A stretch of DNA of 64,000 bases from Cytidiella melzeri. Lineage: Eukaryota; Basidiomycota; Agaricomycetes; Polyporales; Irpicaceae. The stretch is from NCBI GenBank assembly GCA_022592445.1, contig JABYQR010000261.1, positions 1-64,000 on the forward strand, written 5' to 3'. Positions 53,991 through 64,000 of the stretch are shown here, one piece after another. Below the pieces are notes generated by a model. That model made no database searches, was not told the origin of the DNA, and saw only the letters and a list, made by a program, of their open reading frames with translations. The position numbers were made by a program, and so were the translations under genes. Each line of letters starts with the position of its first letter. Within the stretch, counting starts at the first letter, position 1.

Positions 53991-54037
53991 GTCGAGGGAA
54001 GAGACAGTATGAAACACTGTGGAACATGACTAACCTA

Positions 54038-54245
54038 TGACACACTGTGGAACATTTATGAGCGTGTAAGCAGTGTGAACAGAAGCATAGGCTGGCAGAG
54101 GTATAAAGAGGTTTACCAGAAAAGAGATAGGGTGGCTATCTTGAAGGCCGTCTAAGCAACCATGATATACTATGATACATGTGTGAGTGTGTGAGCAGTG
54201 CAAACAGAAGAAAAAAAGAGCCTGACAGAGGCATAAATAGAGCTT
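54038..54245. repeat. Diverged tandem duplication, ~130-bp unit
   Basis: 54050-54115 and 54180-54245 share GAGCAGTG.AAACAGAAG, CTGACAGAGGCATAAA.AG and TTTAC.GGAAAAG. Lies upstream of the EDC4-like gene. Confidence 0.55.
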
Positions 54246-54689
54246 TACTGGAAAAGGGGAATTGGAAGATTTACAATGCCATCAGTGAGTTTTGTACACT
54301 ATGTAACAGTCTTATATACCAAACTATGTACCCTCTTATTTATATTTACTGTGCTATGTAATTGCCTAAGATTACCAGGTGTACTAGCTATTGATGAGCT
54401 CACAAATTGCCCAAGTCCCCCGCCAAGCTCTCGGTGTGCTGCCATGAGCCCGCGCCTAGCGGTGTTTCATTAGTGCTGACAATTGGGTGGGAGATTAACG
54501 TCAAGTTGTCGTTAGAGGTGACAAGAGTGCGAAACAAGGCGCGTAAGCGCTTCGAGGCATGCAAAGTCACGTAGATCACACAGGTCACACATGTGACACT
54601 CATGGTGGCCAGCAGAAATAAATTGGTACTATGCGTTAACAGACAGCAAATGAAAATACGAATAATGTACGTAGCAGCTAAAATATTCC

Positions 54690-55960
54690 AGGCTATGGTG
54701 CTAGGTTGTGGGAGCAAAAGAAAGTGCTCAAGCGCGTAAGCATTACAATGATGAACAGATCTCTGATTCCGCTTGCCATACAAAGAGGAGCAGTAGCTAG
54801 TGGCTGTCGACTGTTAGCGCCTGCATCGTACAACCGCCGTTCTCTTCTCTGACCCGGAGGAGGCATGGCCGCCAACTTTCGTGCTACAGACCGCTGATAA
54901 CTGGCAAATTGAGGCTGCGAATTGCTCGATGCGGTCTGCGGGGAGGCAGACATTGATGGCGCTAGTCCCCGGTGTTCCTCAAAGGCGTGTTTCCTGGCAG
55001 CAAGAGCTGAAGTATGGGTACTTGAGACAGCGGTGGGCGAGGCCGTGGAGGTTGTGTGAATGCTGGTTTACTCACTGGGAGAGCGTGAGCGGAGGCTGGG
55101 AGATCATCTGTGCACCGGACGTTGGACGAAGTGAGTACTAAATATCAACGCGTAGGACGTACCGGGACTGCCGGCTCGGCTCAAAACGTTTACTCTGTCG
55201 CCAATCCTCATCCACTTATGATTGTGCACCGTTTTGCGGTTCCCATTGCCCTTTCTCTTGTGGCCAGCCTGAGGTGACCCGTCTGGTGCTGGTGTTTCTG
55301 CCAGCTCGTCCTGCATGTCTTGTGGCTCTGAAGAAGAACTGGATTCCGAAGGGGCTGCTGACGACCGTGATTCTTGCTGAAGGTCAGTATGGCTTGCGCA
55401 GAGGTGGCTCCAAGCGGTACTCACAGGACGATACTAGAGCAGTCCACGCGGGCACAGAAGGACGATGATTAAGCCCAGCCATCTCCTGCGACGTGGATGT
55501 TGGCGACAAAGATGAAAACGCGTCTTTTGAATGCAGAGCCAATAAAGTTGAGCAGAATAGGATGGCAGAACATGTCGACGCTTTCAACCGAGGTTTTGCC
55601 AGCAATACACTCGAGAACTTGTGCGGAAAGTGGTAAGTTGGACAAAGTACCTGAGAGAGATGGCCACGTGAATGAGCTTGAGGGAAAAGTCCTGGGGTTC
55701 TGACTAGAAAAGCGCGAGGTTGGACGGGATGTAGCGCGGAGAGTAGCTCTTCTCGTGAATGGTGCGTTCAACGTGAGGAGCGAGTCGACATGTGCTTGCA
55801 GCCTGAGAACTTAAGGAGCTGAGTGCAGGCCTGAGGAGCGGAATAACTGCGTAGCCAACGACGTAGGTAGCAAGCAGACAGCGCGAGAGTGTCGAAGAAA
55901 GTATTCTGGTCACTGTGAAGCAAGAAAGAAGTTACAAAATCCGTCGTGGATGACAAGCGA
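54690..55960 (-). CDS. Probable host gene exons, function unknown
   Basis: Minus-strand frames with coding-like composition: QNTFFDTLALSACYLRRWLR and VIPLLRPALSSLSSQA near 55900-55800; RYIPSNLALF, NPRTFPSSSFTWPSL and FKRRVFIFVANIHVAGDG at 55740-55475; SSSSEPQDMQDELAETPAPD and TVHNHKWMRIGDRVNVLSRA at 55370-55170; RSVARKLAAMPPPGQRRERR at about 54880. Intron-like GT-AG borders separate them. Hydrophobic early segments suggest a membrane protein. I cannot name the family, and it may be decayed. Confidence 0.35.
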
Positions 55961-56596
55961 GGGGGAGGAAGGCAAGAGTAGCCCGCGCGCTACGATACAT
56001 TCACACACCTTGAGTCCGTATCTGAGATGCGGGCGGCGATCTCGAGCTACTCACTTGAGATTTGCAGGAAAGCAAATGCGCCGTGTCAGTAAGGTACCTG
56101 CTAGAATCCTGACCAAATACTCACGAGTGGATATTCCAACACACATCAGCCGAAATACCGTTGATCTCCATCAAATCAGTGGTTTTCCTGATGCTCTTCA
56201 AAGGCATTCCCACTGATCTCAGGAAATTGCGCTGGACGACATTACACCACATCGCAGACACCCTATATAATACAATGGAAAATCCACTGACAAAACCCAC
56301 TGCATCGGAAAATCCACTTGAGAGCAAGTGGAAATACCACTAATCGGAAAACTGATGATTTTACCTGGTAACTTTTTCAGTGGGGTTTCCACTGATGACG
56401 GAGGTATCAGAGGAAAACCCATTTTATTAAAATGGGTCTACTTCCCGCAGTGTCATTCATCCTATACATCATTGTTCATGATTTTTTCCCACTTCATGGT
56501 TGGATCTCACCTGCATTACCACTATATCATCCCATCTACCTAATCTCTTGTCTTTTTGGATTCCACACATCCCTCGGTTGTTTCTTGTATATCTTA

Positions 56597-59200
56597 TATC
56601 CCAACCCTGACGGCAGCTTCTCTATCACCCGGTGTACCAACCTCATCCATCATTAGTACTTCTTTGAACCGGACATTGTATTCCTTCTCCCCTTTCCCTA
56701 GCCATTGACATGTCCATCATCCCATTGTATTTGGGTTTTTATCTCTTCCTTGAGCCTAGCGGAAACATCCTCAAACCCTCCCTTGACCTCCTGCTCTTCA
56801 CCTCCCAGCTTTCACGTACACTCGGTGTGCGCGGTACAGTGCTACTCTTTGTCAACTATCATGTAACGACGCGCATACTCCGTGCTGTAACACCTTCGTT
56901 TGGGTGTCTGGCCGCTGTAGAAGCCAGACTGGAGGGCGAGTATTGCGCTGGGATCATCAGGAAACAAAACAAAGTCTCTGGCAGCTACGGAGCTCTCCGG
57001 AGCACTCTGTAGCAGCTGAGAGCTCGGGTAGCCTTTGCATCATTTCCTGATGATGGGAAGAGTAGGAAGAGATAGTGAGGAGGTCACATTTTACAACGGT
57101 GGATCTAGAGAGAGGGGACATCCTCTGGAGAGCGTATCTGAGGCTAACAAAGCACATAAACTCAATCTACAAGGCAAAACCAAGCATTTTTTGCTTATGT
57201 CTGACAAATGCTGACGTGACTTGTCGCATATATAGATCCGGATTGCCTACAAATGGACGGAGGACTAAGTGATCAAGTACCTCTGGAGTGCAGCAGGCTA
57301 CAGATTGATCTCCATTCCTGTGTTGCTTACCCGTAGGAGTCAAAGCGTGGGCGTACAAGCACCTTCTCCACATGGAGAGCCACCAAATGGCGAGGTTGCA
57401 AATTGCACTGAAAGTACGTTCATTTGCAAAATAACATATCTAGCTTAGCGGTAGTTGAACTACTGCTCTTGCAGCCTACATATCATTGAGACGTCTACTT
57501 CTGTCCTTGGCGGACGCCGGTGGGCGACTGATGAACGCCTACAATAATTGCTTGAGCTTGCAGGCCTGACAACGTGTCTGCACACCCTATTGTCAACACT
57601 TCATGGCCTCAAACCACTCCCTACCATCACCCCATTGAAACAACCACCACCACCCATCATGACCACATCTTCAGTTTTGTCTCCCACGACGGACCACTCA
57701 ACCGACGCAGACAAAGTAGAGCTCTCTCACGTCAATTTCTCCGTCTCACAAAGCATTGTGACCACCAATGTCCCGCTCATTCTCGTCCGTGACCTCTCTC
57801 TTTCTCTCAAACCCGGCGATCACCTTATGATTACCGGAAGCAATGGTGTCGGCAAAACGAGCGTTGCACAGGTCATTGCCGGTTTATGGGCAGGGTGTAA
57901 CAGTTAAGGTTACAACTCACCAGATAAGTTGTTAGACTTGAGGGGATAGAGTGAGATAGAGTGTGAGAGGAGTGGTGAGCGAAGTACTGGGGAGTACTGA
58001 GTAGTCCTTTATCAACAGAGTGGATAAGACTGAGGGGATATGCCCTCAGGAGTGCCTCTATATATACATGAAGGGGAGGACCCCAGGTACTACCCTAAGA
58101 CCCCTAATACCTACATGAGTAAGCAAAGTAATCTACCTTACTAAGCATGCCCTATGCCCTAGTGGTGCCACTTCAATAATCAACCAATAGCAATTGTCCA
58201 CATGACCTGACCCCATGACCCAGCTCCAAGGCTAGACTTGTTCTAGCTTGTTCTAAGACAAGGCTAGACTTTTCCAGAAGGTTCTAAGAACTATGACATC
58301 ATCTAATGGAATGTTCTATACTATGACATCATAGTTCCAGCAAGTTCCACAAGGTTCCAGAGAGTTCTATCATGTGATACACAGATAAGGAAAGGAGCGC
58401 ATCAGCGCATCAGAGACAGAAGGCGCATCAGCGCATCAATTGATAGGCACTGAGAATAAGCGCCGGAATAGGCGCCTGATAAGCGCCAGATAAGCGCTGG
58501 ATAAGCGCCTAAATAGACGCCGGATAAGCACTGGATAAGCGCTTGACAAGCGCTTAAATATTCCCAATAATACCGTTGCCTGGTAAGGCAAGTCTTGTAG
58601 AAACATTGAAAATCTGTGACACAGGGCGTTCCTACACCTCCAAACTTGCATCTTTCTCCTCCTCGGTCTCCTGCCCGCCAGGGAAGAAAGGCGTGTTTGT
58701 TGTGCCACAGAGGAGCTACATGGTTTCAGGGAGTTTGTTGGACCAGGTGATTTACCCGTACTTGTATGCAGAGTTTGTGGAGAGTAAGAGGGGGGTGGAG
58801 GAGTTGAAAGGGGATTTTGGAGGCAGTGAGTTTGGGGTATTTGTCAGATAGGGAGGGAGGCTGGTTTACAAGGAAGGAGTGGAGGGATGTGTTGAGTGGG
58901 GGTGAGAAGCAGAGGGCGTGTTTTGGTCCTTTTGTCTGAGTAAATATATTCGGAGTTACTGATGGCGGCGCTGTAGATGGCCATGGCAAGAGGCTTTTAT
59001 CATAAGTCCAAGTTTGCTGTCCTCGATGGTATGTGTTCATCTGGCACTCAAACGATGTCTATTGCTGACGCGTTGGTGCAGAATGTACAAGTGCTGTCTC
59101 GAGCGACGTGGAAGGGCGCATGTATGAGCATGCCAAGTCACTTGGTATAACGACAACGCCCTCCAAGATCAGCTCAACCGTCCACTCGACTCTCTGAGTG
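56597..59200 (+). pseudogene. Peroxisomal ABCD-type half transporter, split by a solo LTR
   Basis: Membrane part: NPDGSFSITRCTNL (56603), ILKPSLDLLLFTSQLSRTLG, YHVTTRILRAVTPSFG, AAVEARLEGEY (56770-56945), then EEVTFYNGG and ILWRAYLRLTKHINSIYKAK, VIKYLWSAAGYRLISIPVLL and RRLLLSLADAGGRLMNAY. Nucleotide-binding part: LRDL-type lead LVRDLSLSLKPGDHLMITGS, Walker A GSNGVGKTSV (57835), GLWAG, [LTR-F], RSYTSKLASF, GVFVVPQRSYMVSGSLLDQV, IYPYLY, signature LSGGEKQR (about 58885-58910), and HKSKFAVLD joined across a short GT-AG intron to ECTSAVSSDVEGRMYEHAKS (Walker B). Relatives import fatty acyl-CoA into peroxisomes. Frameshifts and the LTR inactivate it. Confidence 0.85.
57896..58621 (-). repeat. Solo LTR-F copy 2 with 5-bp TSD CAGGG
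   Basis: 726 bp, TGTAACAG to CTGTGACA, flanked by CAGGG at 57891-57895 and 58622-58626. Removal rejoins the transporter frame as GLWAGRSYTSK. It contains the AAGCGC array (about 58450-58560). Confidence 0.93.
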
Positions 59201-59279
59201 CGGTCATAGACCTCAAGCAATATGGAAGGTGCATTGGACGCTAGTCAAAGTTGTGTACTTGCTCTGTCGGTGAGCCATT

Positions 59280-60459
59280 GAAGTCATGTGTGAATTTTAC
59301 TTGAAGCTAACAAACTCCTATCCACCAGCTATTGGGTCATTGCTGTGGTACCATACCTTCTCTGGGCCTTCTGCACAAACCACACCATTGAGGAGTGTGA
59401 GAAGATCTATTGCGTGAGTAGTTAAAGTCTTGTGGACCTGATAGCGTTAGAGTATTCAACGTGTATCGATCAGATTCCCATTGCACTTGCAATGTGGAAT
59501 CAAGTCACCTCAGAGGTCATCCTGGTCATCCGAACCTATGCAATTTTCAATCACAACAATTATATTCTAACCCTTCTAGTTGTTGCCCTGGCCGGCGTGG
59601 TTGACTGCCAACTATATGTGGATACCTCTGAAATGCTACGTACACACACCATTTTTTTGCGCATACGGTCTCATTCAATGGATTTGGTCAGTACTCCCCT
59701 TCCTACAAGAGACAGGGCCATGCCTTCCAATGTCCAAGCCTCATTTGGCGCATCTGCTAGGTTAGTTGTTCTGCTACCCAGATTCTTTTTCCGGATTCTG
59801 ACGTTTGCCTGATAGGTTTCTTTGTGAGTGCAGTTTAGCTTGAAACCGGGTCTCGCTCACATTGCTTCCTCATCATCCAAATTGCCCCGCTACTTTACAA
59901 TACTATCTTCACTGTCATGAGTTGTTAAGGCCATCACCATCCACCGTAGGAGCGGTGGCCCAAGCAGCCAACTTATCCAGACATTTCTTCGCAAGGGTGT
60001 CAAAAGTGTCTTGTATTATTTGATGATATAAATTGCCCATCTCGTATGTATTGTATTCATACTATTTGCGCCGGCAACTCACTCTGTCTTCCAGATCAAC
60101 AGGATATTTTACTTGCAGTACGTATCATCTACGGCATCTTTGATATGGAATAACCTAATATTCCATAGGCCACGCCAATTCATCTCTGCTATATGCATTC
60201 CTCTCAGCGTTATGCTGTTCCCGGTGCTTGCTTGCCGCTTGGTAATGTAGTTGCACGAGCGTGGTGCTCAAACAGTGGCACAGTTGACGGGTACAATGGC
60301 CTTCACTGCTGGAGTCAGCTACTCAAAGTCGAGTCCCAGCTCTCCATTCTCAGGTGGTTTTGAATTCATTAGCAATAGGAAAGGAGCCAGGATCATTATG
60401 CAACCTCAGGGAGAGGTGCTGAGCACTCTGGAAAGCATTCCAGGTGATATGATGGCCAG
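59280..60459 (+). pseudogene. Multi-span membrane protein (DUF6533-like), decayed
   Basis: Pieces: YWVIAVVPYLLWAFCTNHTI (59340), IPIALAMWNQVTSEVILVIR and TYAIFNHNNYILTLLVVALA (59470-59600), FCAYGLIQWIW (59660), then a hydrophobic run CIPLSVMLFPVLACRL (60200) and a soluble tail VAQLTGTMAFTAGVSYSKSS with FISNRKGARIIMQPQ (60280-60410). The RTYAIF.. motif between helices is typical of basidiomycete DUF6533-type proteins. Frame changes are frequent. The 3' end is cut by the LTR-F at 60460. Confidence 0.5.
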
Positions 60460-61116
60460 TGTCACAGATTTTCAATGTTTCTACTTAGGTTGGCGTCTAT
60501 TTAGGCGCTTATCCAGCGCTTATCTGGCGCTTATCAGGCGCCTATTCCGGCGCTTATTCTCAGTGCCTATCAATTGATGCGCTGATGCGCCTTCTGTCTC
60601 TGATGCGCTGATGCGCTCCTTTCCTTATCTGTGTATCACATGATAGAACTCTCTGGAACCTTGTGGAACTTGCTGGAACTATGATGCCATAGTATAGAAC
60701 ATTCCATTAGATGATGTCATAGTTCTTAGAACCTTCTGGAAAAGTCTAGCCTTGTCTTAGAACAAGCTAGAACAAGTCTAGCCTTGGAGCTGGGTCATGG
60801 GGTCAGGTCATGGGGACAATTGCTATTGGTTGATTATTGAAGTGGCACCACTAGGGCATAGGGCATGCTTAGTAAGGTAGATTACTTTGCTTACTCATGT
60901 AGGTATTAGGGGTCTTAGGGTAGTACCTGGGGTCCTCCCCTTTATGTATATATAGAGGCACTCCTGAGGGCATATCCCCTCAGTCTTATCCACTCTGTTG
61001 ATAAAGGACTAGCTTGTACTCTCCAGTACTTCGCTCACCACACCTCTCACACTCTATCTCACTCTATCCCCTCAAGTTTAACAACTTATCTGGTGAGTAG
61101 TAACCTTACTGTTACA
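60460..61116 (+). repeat. LTR-F copy 3: 5' LTR
   Basis: 657 bp, TGTCACAGATTTTC to ACTGTTACA, opposite orientation to copies 1 and 2. TATATATAG at about 60948 is a likely promoter TATA. The AAGCGC array is at about 60500-60560. Confidence 0.9.
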
Positions 61117-61696
61117 TTTGGATAAGACTGCCCCTACTCCCTCACGTCTTTGGACGTGCTGGAGGTTTCTTTTCCCTTTCTTCTAGGTCTTGTGCCTGTG
61201 CGTGGGCCCCTCTACAAACCCTCTAGACATAGAGGTAGCCGGACCATAGGCTCTAAGTGGTAGTCGTGTCTAGGCCTTGCCTTGATGCGCAAAACTTGAA
61301 TCACCCTCTCGCCCGACGCTCCTAGAGCTGATCAGAGCAGGGGTTGGCATTATGCCAACATGATGAAAGTGTGCCTCCCCACAGGCAATAGTGGAGTCTG
61401 GTGTCAGACAGCTCGTTATAAGAGCTAGACAACAGGACTAGAAACCCATGAGTGCCTAGGCACGTAGACGGGTAACTTGTTCTGGCCGGACTTAGGGTCA
61501 GTGTAATACTGATCCGCCAACCATTTGCCGCATGGGTGGAACCATGACGGAGATCCTTACACCACCGGACCTGGAGAGAGAGTCCAGGCCGACGCCGGCA
61601 CTACCCCACGCACACACAGGACCTCTCCTTTATGGAGATTTGTTCCGCACATCACTGAGCTGTCAAGCTCATTACGCATTGTCACACACAGTCACC

Positions 61697-62476
61697 ATGC
61701 CGATTTCTCGCTTCATTGCTGCTAAGTCTGGTCGCAAGGCCCCCTACTCTGTCCCTGTCCGCAACGAAGTCACTGGACTTCAAGAACGCCTCTCAGTCTC
61801 CAAGGAGACTCTTGACAAGTTCAAGGATGCTGGCAAGCCTCGCCGGCTCAAGTACCCCAATAACAAGCCCCTCATCAAGAGGATTGACCTCGAGGAGCAG
61901 GCTCGCACCACCATAGAGCATGAGGAGAACCAGGCTCGCATGAGTCAGGTCTCTCATACCATGTCTCAACTCAGCCTTCTTGATCGTATCGAGAAGCAAG
62001 AGAAGGAGAAAGCTGAAAAGCTTACCCTTCTCCAGCGTATTGAGGAGCGCAATCAACGCGCTTACATTCCCACTCCCACTCCGCTCCCCGCTTCTCTCCA
62101 CTTCCGTAAAACGAAGTTAATACTCCGTCAAGAGGAGTTTGAACCAATGATCACAGCAGCCTGTCAAAGGCTTGAACCCGTGCTCAAGAAGCTGGACGCA
62201 TCTTTCTCGAGTGGTGGGCAATCATCTAATCACCAGCTCAACACTCGCAGGGAGAAAGCTCAGCTGCTGATCGGCCGTGTATTCATGGTTGAACAGTGGT
62301 TCAAGGAGAATCACACGGATAAGATGACGAATAGGGAATGGAGGATGTTGAAAAAGGACTTGAAGAGTTTAGGCAGGATTAGTTTTGTAGACATACATCG
62401 GAGATGGGGTTACATACTAGAGCTGCTAGAAGGGCTGTTCGACATGAACGCCTTTGTATATGCGGAAATGGAATAG
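61697..62476 (+). CDS. ORF0 of Gypsy-A: novel 259-residue protein encoded before gag
   Basis: ATG at 61697 in a CACCATG context; in-frame ATGs at 61532 and 61544 would extend it to 314 residues. It starts MPISRFIAAKSGRK, then a charged, probably coiled-coil central part (LLDRIEKQEKEKAEKLTLLQ, RIEERNQRAY). The C-terminal half, conserved in the second copy at 22397-22691, reads KLDASFSSGGQSSNHQLNT, LIGRVFMVEQWFKENHTDK, REWRMLKKDLKSLGRISFVD, DIHRRWGYILELLEGLFDMN. Basic overall. No known domain seen; not gag-, protease- or env-like by motif. It is intact, although the element is truncated. Confidence 0.75.
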   Translation: MPISRFIAAKSGRKAPYSVPVRNEVTGLQERLSVSKETLDKFKDAGKPRRLKYPNNKPLIKRIDLEEQARTTIEHEENQARMSQVSHTMSQLSLLDRIEKQEKEKAEKLTLLQRIEERNQRAYIPTPTPLPASLHFRKTKLILRQEEFEPMITAACQRLEPVLKKLDASFSSGGQSSNHQLNTRREKAQLLIGRVFMVEQWFKENHTDKMTNREWRMLKKDLKSLGRISFVDIHRRWGYILELLEGLFDMNAFVYAEME

Positions 62477-62631
62477 AATGTATGGGCTGACAAGCCTCAT
62501 TTTACTCGGTGACAACTTCCTGAAAAGGAGTTAATGTGTGAAAACAACTCTGACAAGAGTTCATTGTGTGAAAAGTGGTGTTTCTCTTCTTCTTATACTA
62601 GAAATAGTATTTCGCTTATCCTTTGCTAACT

Positions 62632-62853
62632 GAACAATAAGGAGCCCATGTGAACGGTATCTATGACGTCAAACCCTAGCTATGGGCTGAGCCATGTGGT
62701 TGTAGCCATGTGGTCTTACTTAAGCTAAGTCACATGCTAGTGTGACGTAGTAGCAAGTAATGTGACCGTGTGGAGCGTCTAAGCCACGTGATACGGGCGC
62801 TTAATAGACGTGCAAAGGAGTTTATGCAGAGAGAATTGAAACTAGGTTGTAGC
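62632..62853 (-). repeat. LTR-E fragment, inverted
   Basis: Reverse complement of the LTR-E part running from the GAACAATAAGGAGCCCATGT tract to ACTAGGTTGTAGC. Cut on both sides: by Gypsy-A leader on the left, by a G-rich tract on the right. Confidence 0.88.
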
Positions 62854-62926
62854 GGGGTGCGGGGGGGTGAGGGGAGGTGCGGGGGGATGCCGGGGGGTGA
62901 GGGGGGATGCCTGGGGGGGGGGTTAT
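62854..62926 (+). repeat. G-rich tandem tract
   Basis: About 73 nt of GGGGTGC/GGGGTGAGG/GGGGGGATGCC units with at least eight G-runs of four or more on the plus strand. It could fold as G-quadruplexes. It sits exactly at a truncation point of LTR-E. Confidence 0.85.
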
Positions 62927-62937
62927 TTAGAAAAATC

Positions 62938-63009
62938 AGTATTATTATTCGTCGGCGAAGCCAGGGACGGTACATGCTAAGGTAATATACACACAATAGA
63001 ATATGCACA
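62938..63009. repeat. 75-bp dispersed repeat, copy 2
   Basis: Partner of 49244-49318 (CAGTATTATTATTCG, GGTACATGCTAAGG). Confidence 0.55.
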
Positions 63010-63172
63010 AGGAAGTGGAAGGGTCGCTGCGGGGAAGTATGGAGGGGGGAGGGTTGGATGTCGGCGCGTCATGGACGAAGCGGGAGGGGGTGGAACGGGG
63101 ACAGAGGATTTGGGTGCGCCCTTGCAGGTTGGAGATGTGGACGGGGGAGTTGACTTTGACGTGGGTGAATTC

Positions 63173-63931
63173 TGTCATGGATGGCCTGACTAGCCCTTAA
63201 TTTTCGCAATTTACCTCTTGTTTTTATCTGTAAAACTCCGGGCTACAACCTAGTTTCAATTCTCTCTGCATAAACTCCTTTGCACGTCTATTAAGCGCCC
63301 GTATCACGTGGCTTAGACGCTCCACACGGTCACATTACTTGCTACTACGTCACACTAGCATGTGACTTAGCTTAAGTAAGACCACATGGCTACAACCACA
63401 TGGCTCAGCCCATAGCTAGGGTTTGACGTCATAGATACCGTTCACATGGGCTCCTTATTGTTCTTTCCCTATTGTTCTCTTTATGGAAGGATGTTCTCAC
63501 AGGTGTGGGAATGGAATACAATAGTTGGTCTCCTTTTAGATAGATTCTCTCACGAGTAGAGTTCTTGGCAAAGTCTAGACAATAGCTATTGTTCTCCTTT
63601 AGGTAGTTCTTTTGTTCTTCGTTCACACGGCTTCTTGCAAAGCCTGACCTCAACATGGTCTGTGCGCAGGTCCCTGAAGTCTATATATACTGCTACATGT
63701 ACGCTCCTAGCCCCCATCTCGACCTCTTGGTCTTTACTGGGCTAGGTAAGCAAACCCCCTCTGTACTACATAGCTGGTAGTACCCAATACTAACTTGGTC
63801 TTTACTGGGCTAGACAACTTGTATAAAGTCTGATAGCTGGTGAGAGCACTGTGCTACACGCCTGCCACCACCTCCTCGTCGATATCCACTTCGTGTCCCT
63901 ATCTGTCACGTCGAGCCTTGTCTCCGTGTCA
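63173..63931 (+). repeat. LTR-E copy 3
   Basis: 759 bp, TGTCATGGATGG to CTCCGTGTCA. Flanks AATTC (left) and TTAGG (right) differ, unlike copies 1 and 2, so this may be the 5' LTR of a longer element whose interior starts at 63932, or a recombined copy. Confidence 0.88.
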
Positions 63932-64000
63932 TTAGGTCGAGATCGTTGTGAAAACCCTGGGTTCCCCATTCCCACCGTTTTAAAAAGTTTATTCCTGTTT
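63932..64000 (+). other. Possible start of the internal region of an LTR-E element
   Basis: Starts TTAGGTCGAGATCG. No obvious tRNA-type primer site beginning with TGG is seen. Too short to assign; the window ends here. Confidence 0.3.

Larger units (their letters stand above)
60460..62631 (+). mobile_element. 5' end of a Gypsy-A-family element, truncated
   Basis: 5' LTR-F (60460-61116), ~580-nt leader, ORF0 (61697-62476) and the start of the spacer to gag. The element stops at about 62631, where an inverted LTR-E fragment begins. A candidate primer binding site starts with TGG at 61119, two bases after the LTR. Homology with 22227-22691 on the other strand ties it to Gypsy-A. Confidence 0.86.

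Noticed and set aside
56140..56430. Possible MITE with repeated CCACTGAT/ATCAGTGG motifs
   Set aside because: Several short inverted motifs are present, but I could not pair convincing terminal repeats or a target duplication.
61117..61140. Naming the tRNA primer for the Gypsy-A family from the bases after LTR-F
   Set aside because: TGGATAAGACTG has the expected TGG start, but I cannot match it to a specific tRNA 3' end without a search; self-priming is also possible.
63173..64000. Calling a complete LTR-E retrotransposon at the right edge
   Set aside because: Only the LTR and 69 bp beyond are visible; unmatched flanks alone cannot separate a 5' LTR from a recombined solo LTR.

Overview
The window looks like gene-poor, repeat-dense nuclear DNA of a filamentous basidiomycete, most likely an Agaricomycete; the species cannot be named from the sequence. 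Grounds for this: chromodomain Ty3/Gypsy elements, a FunK1-type kinase, a DUF6589-type protein, a RecQ-like transposon helicase, short GT-AG introns of about 50-70 nt, and decayed host genes between transposons. No bacterial, organellar or CRISPR features and no rRNA or tRNA genes were seen.

Layout. 1-1275: pol fragment of Gypsy-A. 1276-6097: Gypsy-D on the minus strand, with its 3' LTR (family LTR-B), polypurine tract, pol and the end of gag. 6098-14905: a Copia element split twice, first by a solo LTR-E (6450-7207, TSD TACAT) and then by a whole Gypsy-C element (8793-14819, TSD CAGCT). Gypsy-C carries an LTR-B of its own and an extra ORF after pol. 14906-16224: a promoter-like stretch and an unrecognised Cys-rich ORF. 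16225-22691: a longer Gypsy-A copy (3' LTR-F, PPT, pol, gag, and the tail of an extra ORF0 upstream of gag). 22692-27960: a Pif1-like helicase pseudogene broken up by an LTR-F piece and a non-autonomous element with a ~140-bp tandem repeat. 28485-35730: decayed host genes: a UBC-like fragment, a MAPK-type dual-specificity phosphatase, a FunK1 kinase split by a solo LTR-B, and an aminotransferase end. 35731-48625: a 12.9-kb segment bounded by ~460-bp inverted repeats, with a RecQ-like helicase and a DUF6589-type protein facing each other, plus blocks of the 140-bp repeat, LTR-E copies and a hAT fragment. 48626-60459: host-type DNA with an EDC4-like decapping factor, a peroxisomal ABCD transporter split by a solo LTR-F and a membrane-protein fragment. 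60460-62631: the 5' end of a Gypsy-A relative (LTR-F plus intact ORF0). 62632-64000: LTR-E pieces and one LTR-E running into unknown DNA.

The window works mainly as a record of successive insertions. Four insertions have perfect 5-bp target duplications in addition to the Gypsy-C one (LTR-E at 6450 and 38651, LTR-B at 32643, LTR-F at 57896), so their order can be reconstructed. Many stop codons in host genes and transposons look like C-to-T (or G-to-A) changes. The features most worth follow-up are the inverted-repeat element with helicase plus DUF6589, the extra ORFs of Gypsy-A (before gag) and Gypsy-C (after pol), and a perfect 62-nt hairpin found in two diverged copies.
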